The notes: generated from the letters alone by a model not told the origin. DNA of 35,176 bases from Candidatus Taylorbacteria bacterium RIFCSPLOWO2_01_FULL_45_34b (GCA_001822675.1 MHRY01000032.1:1-35176); one strand, 5' to 3'. Numbered from the stretch's first letter, positions 19,888 to 28,277 are shown. Translations and numbers: made by a program.

Positions 19888-20577
19888 ATGACTCTTACAA
19901 CGTGGAGTGAGGTGCTCCAAGGATCGTTTCAAGACATCTGGCTTGGAGTAGCGGGCTTTTTGCCTAAGCTGGTAATTGCTCTCATCATTTTCATTATTGG
20001 CTGGGTGGTGGCTATGGTCATTGACAAAGCCGTCTCTCAAATTATTAAGTCGGTTAAACTTGATAGTCTTCTTAAAACTGCCAAAGTCGAAGACGCTCTT
20101 AACAAAGCGGGTTTTGAGCTTGACTCCGGCGCTTTTGTGGGAGGACTGGTCAAATGGTTTATCGTTATCGTTTTCTTGGTAGCTTCACTTGATGTGCTTG
20201 GTTTGACGCAAGTCAATATCTTTCTCCAGCAAGTGGTGCTTCTCTACTTGCCGCAAGTGATTATCGCGGTGCTCATGCTTCTTGTGGCAGTAGTTATTGC
20301 CGATGCCATGCAAAAGTTGGTTGTCGGCGCGGCCAAGGCGGCTGGGATTACTTCAGCCAATTTCCTCGGTTCCGTTACCAAGTGGGCTATTTGGATCTTT
20401 GCCTTGCTCGCCGCCCTTTTACAGCTTGGTATCGCAACACAATTCATTCAGACCTTCTTCACGGGTGTTATTGTGGCTCTTTCTTTGGCTTTCGGCCTCT
20501 CATTTGGTCTTGGTGGTCAAGATGCCGCCGCCCGCTATATCGAAAAATTTCGAGGTGAAATCAAAAGGAACGACTAA
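19888..20577 (+). CDS. Small-conductance mechanosensitive channel-like membrane protein (conserved TM-helix repeat type)
   Basis: MTLTTWSEVLQGSFQDIWLGVAGFLPKLVIALIIFIIGWVVAMVIDKAVSQIIKSVKLDSLL... Confidence 0.75.
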   Translation: MTLTTWSEVLQGSFQDIWLGVAGFLPKLVIALIIFIIGWVVAMVIDKAVSQIIKSVKLDSLLKTAKVEDALNKAGFELDSGAFVGGLVKWFIVIVFLVASLDVLGLTQVNIFLQQVVLLYLPQVIIAVLMLLVAVVIADAMQKLVVGAAKAAGITSANFLGSVTKWAIWIFALLAALLQLGIATQFIQTFFTGVIVALSLAFGLSFGLGGQDAAARYIEKFRGEIKRND

Positions 20578-20603
20578 TTTCCCTGTATTTGAGACTCTCA
20601 AAA

Positions 20604-20640
20604 CACCACCCCGCTTTTTTGCGGGGCGGTGTTTTTGTGA
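20604..20640 (+). terminator. Rho-independent terminator
   Basis: caccaccccgcttttttgcggggcggtgtttttgtg. Confidence 0.75.
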
Positions 20641-20668
20641 GAAGAATGCAAAAACGGGTTCCTTCTTG

Positions 20669-20696
20669 TTGACATCTTTTTGGATATGCATATACT
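20669..20696 (+). promoter_or_regulatory. Candidate promoter for the 23S transcript
   Basis: TTGACA - 16 nt - TATACT. Confidence 0.6.
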
Positions 20697-20735
20697 TATC
20701 CGTACATCTGAATATGTTGATTACTAACCTAAATT

Positions 20736-20800
20736 CAAAGCGGAAAAGATAGCTGGCCTTTCGCTATTATCTTAATTGCCGCTTTGAAAAGCGGTTTTTA
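20736..20800 (+). promoter_or_regulatory. Attenuator-like leader before 23S
   Basis: ccgctttg (20779-20786) can pair with caaagcgg (20736-20743), while ccgctt...aagcgg forms a terminator hairpin followed by ttttta. Confidence 0.45.
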
Positions 20801-20923
20801 TTTATCCGGACGATTGTCACTTTGACAATGAAATTCCATCCCGACAGAAAACCCAATCATAGGGTCTTTTCGATTGTCGGAGATGGGGCGGATGTACGTT
20901 AGATCGTACATCTGCAAATCCGT

Positions 20924-21080
20924 CCGCATCACATTGAGTACAATGTGAATTTTCAATTTAAAATTTTTAATTTTCAAATAATTTTCAATTTCTTAATGTT
21001 TAAAAATTAAGTCATTGAATCATTCATTGAAAATTGGAAATTGATAATTTTAAATTTGCATCGCGCTTAGCGTGATGCGG
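20924..21080. repeat. Repeat element copy 1 (pre-23S); paralogue of IVS3
   Basis: gcatcacattgagtacaatgtga...gcatcgcgcttagcgtgatgc; almost the same ~140 nt recurs at 21914-22068. Confidence 0.9.
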
Positions 21081-21299
21081 GCGGAATGACAGGTAAGTTA
21101 AAGTAAAAAAGTAAGAAAAAACATGTGTGGTTTTCAAATTTCCTAATAGGAATTTGAAGGGCGTATGGTGGATGCCTTGACTCCAAAAGGCGATGAAGGA
21201 CGCGAGCTGGCGGCGATACGCTTCGGGGAGGTGCCTAGCAACCTTTGATCCGGAGATGTCCGAATGGGGAAACCCCTCGTGCTTTGCACGAGACGTGCG

Positions 21300-21420
21300 C
21301 AGCACAGAGTGCGACACCAATCCACGAATTCATGCGAATGACGCGAATGGAAGAAGTTTATTCGTGTTATTCGTCCCCAATTCGTAATTAGTGTCGTGTT
21401 CCGCGCTGCGCGCGAGCGCA
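21300..21420 (+). repeat. IVS1: insertion in 23S domain I, related to the 18082-18123 intergenic repeat (opposite strand)
   Basis: ttcgtgttattcgtccccaattcgtaattagtgtcgtgt versus the reverse complement of acacggcacgaattacgaatgaggaacgaataacacgaa. Confidence 0.65.
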
Positions 21421-21510
21421 CCCAGGGAAGTAAAACATTTCAGTACCTGGTGGAAAATAGAACAATAGTTATTTCCTAAGTAGCGGCGAGCGAAAAGGAA
21501 AGAGCCCAAA

Positions 21511-21603
21511 CCGAACTCTAAATTTTAATTTCAAGGATCCCAAGGTTCGACCTTGGATCTGAAGAAAGGTCGAACCTTGTTGAAATTAAAATTTAGAGTT
21601 CGG
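21511..21603 (+). repeat. IVS2: long stem carrying the AAGGTTCGACCTTGGATC hairpin repeat
   Basis: Stem ccgaactctaaattttaatttcaa / ttgaaattaaaatttagagttcgg around aaggttcgaccttggatctgaagaaaggtcgaacctt. Confidence 0.9.
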
Positions 21604-21817
21604 GGTTGTAAGGTAGCAACGTCGTTTTTTATTAAACGAGAAGAGTTACAAAATATGTTGTTAACTGAAAGAGCTGGAAAGCTCTACCCAAGGAGGTAAT
21701 AGTCCTGTAAGTGAAAATAACATATCTCTTTTGTTGCTATTCTTGAGTACCTCGAGACACGAATGGCTCGGGGGAATCTGCCGGAACTAACCGGTAAGGC
21801 TAAATACTTTTGGAGAT

Positions 21818-21854
<37 letters not shown>

Positions 21855-21913
21855 CAGCCCGGTAAGGGCGGTGAAATAGACCTGAAACCATATGCCTACA
21901 AGGAGTCAGAGCG

Positions 21914-22068
21914 GGCAGCACATTGAGTACAATGTGAGTTTTCAATTTACAATTTTTAATTTTCAAATAATTTTCAATTTCTTAATGTTTAAAAATTAAG
22001 TCATTGATACATTCATTGAAAATTGGAAATTGATAATTTTAAATTTGCATCGCGCTTAGCGTGCTGTC
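21914..22068 (+). repeat. IVS3: copy 2 of the 20924-21080 element inserted in 23S
   Basis: ggcagcacattgagtacaatgtgag...gcatcgcgcttagcgtgctgtc; end stem GCAGCAC/GTGCTGT. Confidence 0.9.
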
Positions 22069-22178
22069 CGTCATGGCGTGCCTATTGAAGAATGAGCCAA
22101 CGAGTTGATCTAGACGGCGCAGGCTAAGCCCCAATAAAGGGTGGAGCCATAGGGAAACCGAGTGTGAATAGCGCGCCT

Positions 22179-22283
22179 GCCCGCCCAACTTTATCCCAGA
22201 ACACTTGAGCAGTGATAAATGAAATTTTTAAGTACAAAACTTCTTTTAACATAATCAGATTTTCGGTGATAAAGTTGGGCGGG
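22179..22283 (+). repeat. IVS4: ~105-nt element, paralogue of IVS5
   Basis: gcccgcccaactttat...gataaagttgggcgggt; roughly 90% identical to 22560-22664 by eye. Confidence 0.9.
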
Positions 22284-22559
22284 TGAAGTCGTATAGATCA
22301 GACCCGAAGCCAAGTGAGCTTGCCCTGGGCAGGGTGAACTCTCGAGAAATCGAGAGGAAGGCCCGAACTGGTTAGCCGTGCAATACTATCGGATGACCTG
22401 GGGTAAGAAGTGAAAAGCTAATCGAACTTGGTAATAGCTGGTTCTCTCCGAAATAGCTTTTGGGCTAGCGTCGTGTGTTTCTTCTGGGGGTAGAGCACTG
22501 GAAGGTCTCGACAGGTCGAAAGATCGCGAAACCTATCAAACTCCGAATACCAGAAGCTT

Positions 22560-22664
22560 GCCCGCTCAACTTTATTCCCGAACATTTGAGAAGTGATAAA
22601 TGAAAATTTTATGTACAAAACTTCTTTTAACACAATCAGATTTTCGGTGATAAAGTTGGGCGGG
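22560..22664 (+). repeat. IVS5: ~105-nt element, at the helix 38 (A-site finger) region
   Basis: gcccgctcaactttatt...gataaagttgggcgggt inserted after gaataccagaagctt. Confidence 0.88.
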
Positions 22665-22904
22665 TGAATAGCGCGGCAGTTAGACGGTGGGGGCTAAGCT
22701 CCACTCGTCAAAAGGGAAACAGCCCTTGATCTCCAGTTAAGGTCCCTAAATCTATGCTAAGTGCATCACAAGGTGGTGGAGTTTCGAAGACAATGAGGAG
22801 GTAGGCTTAGAAGCAGCCATCCTTTAAAGATAGCGTAACAGCTCACTTATTAAGAAATTCTGCGCCGAAGATAATCGGGGCTAAGCATAGTACCGAAACT
22901 GAGG

Positions 22905-23045
22905 GCTTGAAAACTTCATTGAGGATTTGTTCTTTAATTATTTTTGGTGACAATCTAATAGCATAATGGAAATGCGTCTCATGTAAGTGGGGAGAAGTGG
23001 GATCGAAACCCACGTGATTGTCACCTCCTCAATGAAGTTTTCAAG
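22905..23045 (+). other. IVS6: 20-bp perfect stem enclosing a tRNA-like fold
   Basis: cttgaaaacttcattgagga / tcctcaatgaagttttcaag; interior 22946-23025 has D-arm-like and T-arm-like hairpins. Confidence 0.75.
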
Positions 23046-23718
23046 CGGTAGGAGAGTATTCCAATCTGCTGTGAAGGAGAAGGGGTGACCCACTCTGGAG
23101 CGTTTGGAAGTAAGAATGTTGGCACAAGTAACCACAATTCCAGTGAGAAACTGGAACACCGAAAGACCAAGGTTTCCCTCTCAATGATTGTCAGAGAGGG
23201 GTTAGTCGGGCCTAAGCCGATGGTGAAAACCGTAGGCGATGGACACACGGTTAATATTCCGTGACTTTTGTAAAATGCGATGGGAGGACGGAGTCTAGTA
23301 TACGAAGCGCATTATTGGATTTGCGTTTGTAGCGTGAGGACGGATCCTAGGTAAATCCGGGGTCCTGCATTTAATTGCGATTCCAAGCGAAGCGAAAATT
23401 CGGAGATTCGTCGAAGGAAATTTCGTAAAGCGGGCTTCCAAGAAAATTCTCTAAGCATAATTTTACAAAAACCGTACCGCACACCGACACAGGTGGTCAG
23501 CTCGAGTAGAGCAAGGTGAACGAGTGAAGGTTCTCCAAGGAACTCGGCAAAAAAGTGGCCGTACCTTCGGTATAAGGCCTGCCCCGCCGCAAGGCTGGGG
23601 CCGCAGCTAAAGTATGCCTGGCGACTGTTTATCAAAAACACAGCTCCCTGCGAACTCGTAAGAGGATGTATAGGGGGTGACACTTGACCAATGCCAGAAG
23701 GTCAAACAACGATGTTGT

Positions 23719-23802
23719 GAGCATCACTTTGATTTCAAGAATTTAAGGTTCGACCTTGGATCTTAAAAAAGATCGAACCTTGTTGAAATTAAAGTGATGC
23801 TC
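23719..23802 (+). repeat. IVS7: second hairpin-repeat insertion, at the helix 68 tip
   Basis: Stem gagcatcacttt / aaagtgatgctc around aaggttcgaccttggatcttaaaaaagatcgaacctt. Confidence 0.9.
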
Positions 23803-23824
23803 ATGGTGATTGTTGTAAGCCCTG

Positions 23825-23859
<35 letters not shown>

Positions 23860-24067
23860 TCGCAACATTTTATTTTAAAGTGTTGCGGATGATTAGGACT
23901 GTTACGTTCGGAGTTTATGATAAACGTTAAATCAATACACTAATAAAAAAGCTACCTCTCCATGCCGTAAGGCGTGGATGATCAAGTAACACGGCTCATA
24001 TGAGAGGCCATACGCCGTGATTCCATTTGCGTGGAATAAGATATGGTCCTTCTTCGGGGAATAGAAG
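23860..24067 (+). other. Intron A, ORF-less group I-like intron at ~L1931
   Basis: ggtcctaaggt|...gaatagaag|agcgaaattcc; U before the 5' site, G at the 3' end, S-like aagatatggtcc. Confidence 0.7.
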
Positions 24068-24396
24068 AGCGAAATTCCTTGTCGGGTAAGTTCCGACGCG
24101 CACGAATAGTGTAACGACTGGGCAACTGTCTCGGAGAACAGCTCGGTGAAAATACAATACCGGTGAAGATGCCGGTTACCTGCAGTTAGACGAAAAGACC
24201 CTAGAAGCTTTACTACAACTTGATAGTGAAACTATGTTTTGTCTGCGTAGCGTAGACGGTAGACTTTGAAGTTTATCTTTCGGGATAGATGGAGTCGACG
24301 ATGAAACACCGTTCTTTCGAAATATATTTTCTAACCCCGACGGCAAAAACGACGGGGGACACTATCTGGCGGGTAGTTTTAGTGGGGCGCTATCCT

Positions 24397-25021
24397 TGGG
24401 GACGCAGAACTATGCGGAACGAACGCGGAACACGCGGAAGTCCGAATTGTTTGTGTCTCCAAACTATGGCGCCTCCGGAAGTTTTATCCACTTCAAAACA
24501 AATAAATTATAGGGGGACTTTCGCGAGTAATCGCGATCGAAAAGTTAACTATATGCTGGAAAATCTGGTGTAGCCAGAACTACTTGGTTTTGATATAATA
24601 GTTTTTGTTATAAATTAACCTAATTATTATGCCAAATCCAAGTGAAAAAGTTCATGGTGCAGACAACCAGCAGGAAGATCTTGAAACTATAAAATCAAAA
24701 ATGTTAGAACACATAGGTGTTCTAGAAAACTATCTATTACTTCTAAAAGATGAAGTGAGTATAGGTAAATCAGATAAGCATATGGATAGACATCAGATGA
24801 AGGAAGTTGATCAAAAATTATTACAGTTCAAGAGTGATTTAGATAGTACAATGGAACAAATTCTCAATGAATCAAAAAGAGAAAGATCTTCCTCAGAGAC
24901 TAAACGTTAACCGTCCATGAAAATGGATGATGATATAGTCCGATCTTCACGGCGACGTGAAGAGACAAGCAGAAATGACTTGTCCACTTGGAGGCGAGGC
25001 CTCCAAGTTGCAACAGACTTG
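24397..25021 (+). other. Intron B, group I-like intron at ~L2262 with a 93-aa ORF
   Basis: ggggcgctatcct|...acttg|cctaaagagtaacgg; S-like gatgatatagtcc. Confidence 0.72.
24629..24910 (+). CDS. Intron-encoded helical protein, unknown function, no homing-endonuclease motif
   Basis: 93 aa MPNPSEKVHGADNQQEDLETIKSKMLEHIG...; gatataat box about 30 nt upstream. Confidence 0.6.
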   Translation: MPNPSEKVHGADNQQEDLETIKSKMLEHIGVLENYLLLLKDEVSIGKSDKHMDRHQMKEVDQKLLQFKSDLDSTMEQILNESKRERSSSETKR

Positions 25022-25262
25022 CCTAAAGAGTAACGGAGGAGTCCATTAAGGTTCTCTAGGCGCGAATGGAAACCGTGCCGATAGTGCAATGGCATAAGAG
25101 AGCTTAACTGTGAGGCGTACGTGCCAAACAGACGCGAAAGCGGGGCATAGTGAACCGACGGTCCGTGTTAGAGGCGGCCGGAGATTATCGGATAAAAGCT
25201 ACTCTAGGGATAACAGGCTAGTTCCGCCTAAGAGTCCATATCGACGGCGGAGTTCGGCACCT

Positions 25263-25678
25263 CAATTCGGGGCGCCATGCGAGAAATCGCATTAGCACTT
25301 TTGGCACAAACATAGGAGTTGAACCCTTTGTGTCAGAATTAAAATATTGGCTTATAACGGTGGAACCCGTACTAGTAAAGTACGTGCGGGCAATACCGTG
25401 GGAAGTTTTTCTTGCACTGAAAGAAGGTAGACAAAGAGCTCTTTGAGAAGTACAGCCACCTTGGCAGTGGTTCTGGTGCAACTCCAGGCATGTCTACCAA
25501 GCGAATTTGTTAGTTCAGATTCGCGCCTTCTTTCAGTGCAGGATAAACCCTGTAGAGACTTGACCATTTTGGTCGGAGTCCAGAATACATTTCTGGGCTA
25601 ACACGCCAACTCCTCATCCGCCTTAGGCGGGAAGGAAGAAGATATAGTCCATACCATTAGTAATAATGGAGAAGTATA
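25263..25678 (+). other. Intron C, group I-like intron at ~L2500 (peptidyl-transferase centre)
   Basis: ggcacct|caattcgg...aagtata|cgatgtcggctc; gaagatatagtcc and tgtagagact. Confidence 0.75.
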
Positions 25679-25712
25679 CGATGTCGGCTCAACATATCCT
25701 GGAGGTGGAGAA

Positions 25713-26568
25713 AACATACCTTCTCTCTCCGACGGAAACGTCGGAGTAACCTGCCCGCTATTGCCATATTTTTGTAATACGCGGTGTAAGGGACTCGTTT
25801 GCCTAAGACAAAATTATTTCATTTTGAAATCAATAGCTTTGGCAGGCGGGTTAAACAAGCTCAATACGGTGGAGGCTTATTCATGTGACCTACGAAGTTT
25901 CTCGCAGGTCCCAGGTGTAGTATAATTACACACATGAAGGCTAGCGCCGTAGGAAAGATATGTGTTGAAGCAAAGCGAGCATATCTCGCGGGTTTCGTTG
26001 ACGGCGATGGTTGCATAATGGCAACAATTGAGCGTCACAGCGAGAAAAAATTCGGTTTTCGAGTACGGGTTGAAATAAAAATCACTCAGAAAGAAAATCG
26101 GGTACTAAAAGATCTTGCTCGAGAGTTAAAGGTGGGCTGTGTAAGCTCGAATAGGGCTGGCACAGAGTACACAACGCATGATTGGATTATTAGAGATAAA
26201 AATCATGCGAAATATATTCTCGAGTACATTCAGCCTTATAGTAGACTGAAAAAAAATCAAATTACGATTGCGCTTAAAATTTTAAAAAGAGCAATCATAA
26301 CAAAACAAGATCTTCTAAAAAATGCTTATCTTGCGGATACATTGTCTCGGTTTAACGTTAGATCCAAAAATCGGCGTAAAAACTTTGTGACAATGATCAA
26401 AACACATGTCTCCTCTAACGACTGATTGCTATAATTTTGGTATAGCATGAGATATGTCCGCTTCGGCGGAGTATCACACGGCTTGCACCTAATTCTTCTT
26501 TGGCGACAAGGAACGAAACGGTGATGGAATAGTCTGATCCTCGCGGTAACGCGAGATAACAAATAAGA
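25713..26568 (+). other. Intron D, group I-like intron at ~L2533/2534 with a LAGLIDADG ORF
   Basis: ctggaggtggagaa|...|gcttccaaggg (junction may shift by 1 nt); ggaatagtctgatcc; homing-endonuclease ORF inside. Confidence 0.72.
25934..26425 (+). CDS. LAGLIDADG homing endonuclease, single motif
   Basis: RAYLAGFVDGDGCIMATIERHSEKKFGFRVRVEIKITQKENRVLKDLARELKVG... Confidence 0.92.
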   Translation: MKASAVGKICVEAKRAYLAGFVDGDGCIMATIERHSEKKFGFRVRVEIKITQKENRVLKDLARELKVGCVSSNRAGTEYTTHDWIIRDKNHAKYILEYIQPYSRLKKNQITIALKILKRAIITKQDLLKNAYLADTLSRFNVRSKNRRKNFVTMIKTHVSSND

Positions 26569-26800
26569 GCTTCCAAGGGTTTGGCTGTTCGCCAATTAAA
26601 ATGTTACGTGAGCTGGGTTCAGACCGTACTACGACAGATAAGATTTATTTTATCAATATCGGTCGGAGTACAGTCTGAATCCAGACAATGAATAGTATCG
26701 AGTTTTCGTTTATAAAAAAATAATTAGTTCCGATTCGCCTAAAGCGAATCGAGAATCCCAACCGAAAAGTTGGGAATAGGAATAATCATATCGCGGCGGT

Positions 26801-26885
26801 CCAGCGTCACTTTTTGGTTGGGAGTTAAGGTTCGACCTTTCTCCTGATCCAAGGTCGAACCTTGTAACCAAAAAGTGACGCTGGA
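26801..26885 (+). repeat. Hairpin repeat (opposite orientation) inside intron E with its own extended stem
   Basis: ccagcgtcactttttggtt / aaccaaaaagtgacgctgg around aaggttcgacctttctcctgatccaaggtcgaacctt. Confidence 0.9.
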
Positions 26886-26993
26886 ACAAGTTGACTTATA
26901 TCGGTGGAATCCTAAAGACGCGGAACAAACGCAGAAAAACGCGGAAGGGACAATACCGAGATATTTCACGAATCTTGTTAGAAGGGATTAAAA

Positions 26994-27122
26994 ATGAAAA
27001 CAAAAAAACAGAAAAAGTTTCGTAAATCCAAAAAACCAACCACGGGTATCGTTTTCGATTCAACGTGGGTTGATGTTTTGCTGGGTTACATGGCTGCTCG
27101 TAAACGAGTCGCCAATGCTTGA
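26994..27122 (+). CDS. Intron-encoded 42-aa basic peptide (not in the ORF track)
   Basis: MKTKKQKKFRKSKKPTTGIVFDSTWVDVLLGYMAARKRVANA*; agaaggg upstream. Confidence 0.45.
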   Translation: MKTKKQKKFRKSKKPTTGIVFDSTWVDVLLGYMAARKRVANA

Positions 27123-27322
27123 GTTCTTTTTGGTTACAAGGGAACGCAAGTTCCCCCTTTCTAACAAGGTTCGTGGAAATTGTAGAGACTACACGTCAAC
27201 AATCCTAAATTTTAGGATTAAGATATAGTCCAATGCACTTAGTAATAAGTGGTATCATGCGCGAGACAGGTTGGTCTCCTATCTACTGCAGGCGTTGATT
27301 CTTGAGGGGAGTTAATTCTAGT

Positions 27323-27801
27323 AAAATTTTGCTACTCCCGCGAGTAATCGCGGGTGACAATGTGGCTAATAACGGTGGAGGCTTTAATGCTCGAAAGGCT
27401 GTGCGGTCCACAGCGTTCGACAAATGTGTTGAAGTTAATACCGTGGGAAGTTGTTGTCGGTGCAAAGCCACCGACACGCGGACAGTCGCGGATTTTACGC
27501 AGACCAACGCGGAAAGAAGAAATTCTTTTCTGCGAGGTCAGCGTTCGTTCTGCGTAAGTCAGCGTGCCCATTCTGATGGGCAATTAACCCCGTAACGACT
27601 GAGTCCGAAAGGACGAGATGAGAGATGCTTTAGTGCGAGACATTAAGATCACACTTTCATAATACGCCAACGTCCCACTCTCTTACGATATATCGTAAGA
27701 GAAGGATGAAGATATAGTCTACACCTTTAGCGATAGAGGAAAATTGTTTCCGCGTAGGTCTGCGTCAAGTCGGCGTAGTTCCGCGTTTGCGAAGCAAGGT
27801 G
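27323..27801 (+). other. Intron F, group I-like intron inside the sarcin-ricin loop (~L2656)
   Basis: ttctagt|aaaatttt...gcaaggtg|acgagaggacc; gaagatatagtct. Confidence 0.78.
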
Positions 27802-28137
27802 ACGAGAGGACCGAGTTGAACGGACCACTGGTGTGTCTGCTGTCCTGCCAAGGGCATCGCAGAGTAGCTAAGTCCGGAACGGATAATCTCTGAAAGCATC
27901 TAAGAGAGAAGCCGTCCCCAAGATAAGGAATCGTTATAGACTCGTAGTAGACTACTACGTTGATAGGCTCTAGGTGTACAGAGAGTAATCTCTTTAGCCG
28001 AGGAGTACTAATTGTCGATGTTCCTATTAGGAAATTTGAAAATCACGTGTTTGTTTCTTGTACTTTTACTTGTCATAAAAAATTTATTGAAAATTAGATT
28101 CTGGGTATTGGTGAGTATCGTGACTTCCCAATCCAGA

Positions 28138-28195
28138 GTGCCGGGGGGTGGTTTGGTTTGGTTACCCAACCCCTCGGCACAGCTCTTTTTTCTAG
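28138..28195 (+). terminator. Terminator-like hairpin after 23S
   Basis: gtgccggggggtgg...cccctcggcac followed by agctcttttttct. Confidence 0.55.
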
Positions 28196-28205
28196 ACTTT
28201 TTGGT

Positions 28206-28277
28206 ACCAGAGTAGCTCAACGGTAAAGCAACCGATAATTAATCGGTTAGTTGCAGGTTCGAGTCCTTGCCTCTGGT
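28206..28277 (+). tRNA. tRNA-Asn-like gene with abnormal anticodon loop (TAATTAA); possible pseudogene
   Basis: accagagtagctcaacggtaaagcaaccgataattaatcggttagttgcaggttcgagtccttgcctctggt; acceptor, D, anticodon and T arms recognisable. Confidence 0.65.

Larger units (their letters stand above)
26628..27259 (+). other. Intron E, group I-like intron at ~L2593
   Basis: gggttcagaccgt|...tatcatg|cgcgagacagg; gtagagactacacg and taagatatagtcc. Confidence 0.8.

Noticed and set aside
23312-23683. 123-aa minus-strand ORF and other ORFs within 23S exons (for example 21143-21421 -, 23021-23248 -, 25218-25481 -)
   Set aside because: They overlap conserved 23S rRNA sequence and have no recognisable domains
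24289-24573. 94-aa plus-strand ORF spanning the 23S exon and intron B
   Set aside because: Starts in conserved 23S exon sequence and crosses the splice site
24629-24910. Intron B ORF as a homing endonuclease
   Set aside because: No LAGLIDADG, GIY-YIG, HNH or His-Cys signature in the translation
26739-26969. 76-aa minus-strand ORF in intron E
   Set aside because: Open frame is mostly the palindromic repeat read in reverse; no start signal
27302-27595. Overlapping ORFs in intron F
   Set aside because: Cross the exon-intron boundary and coincide with structural core and repeats; no homing-endonuclease motif
23860-27801. Group II introns as the explanation for the 23S insertions
   Set aside because: No GUGYG start, no domain V-like AGC...GUU hairpin and no reverse transcriptase ORF; aagatatagtcc-type motifs favour group I
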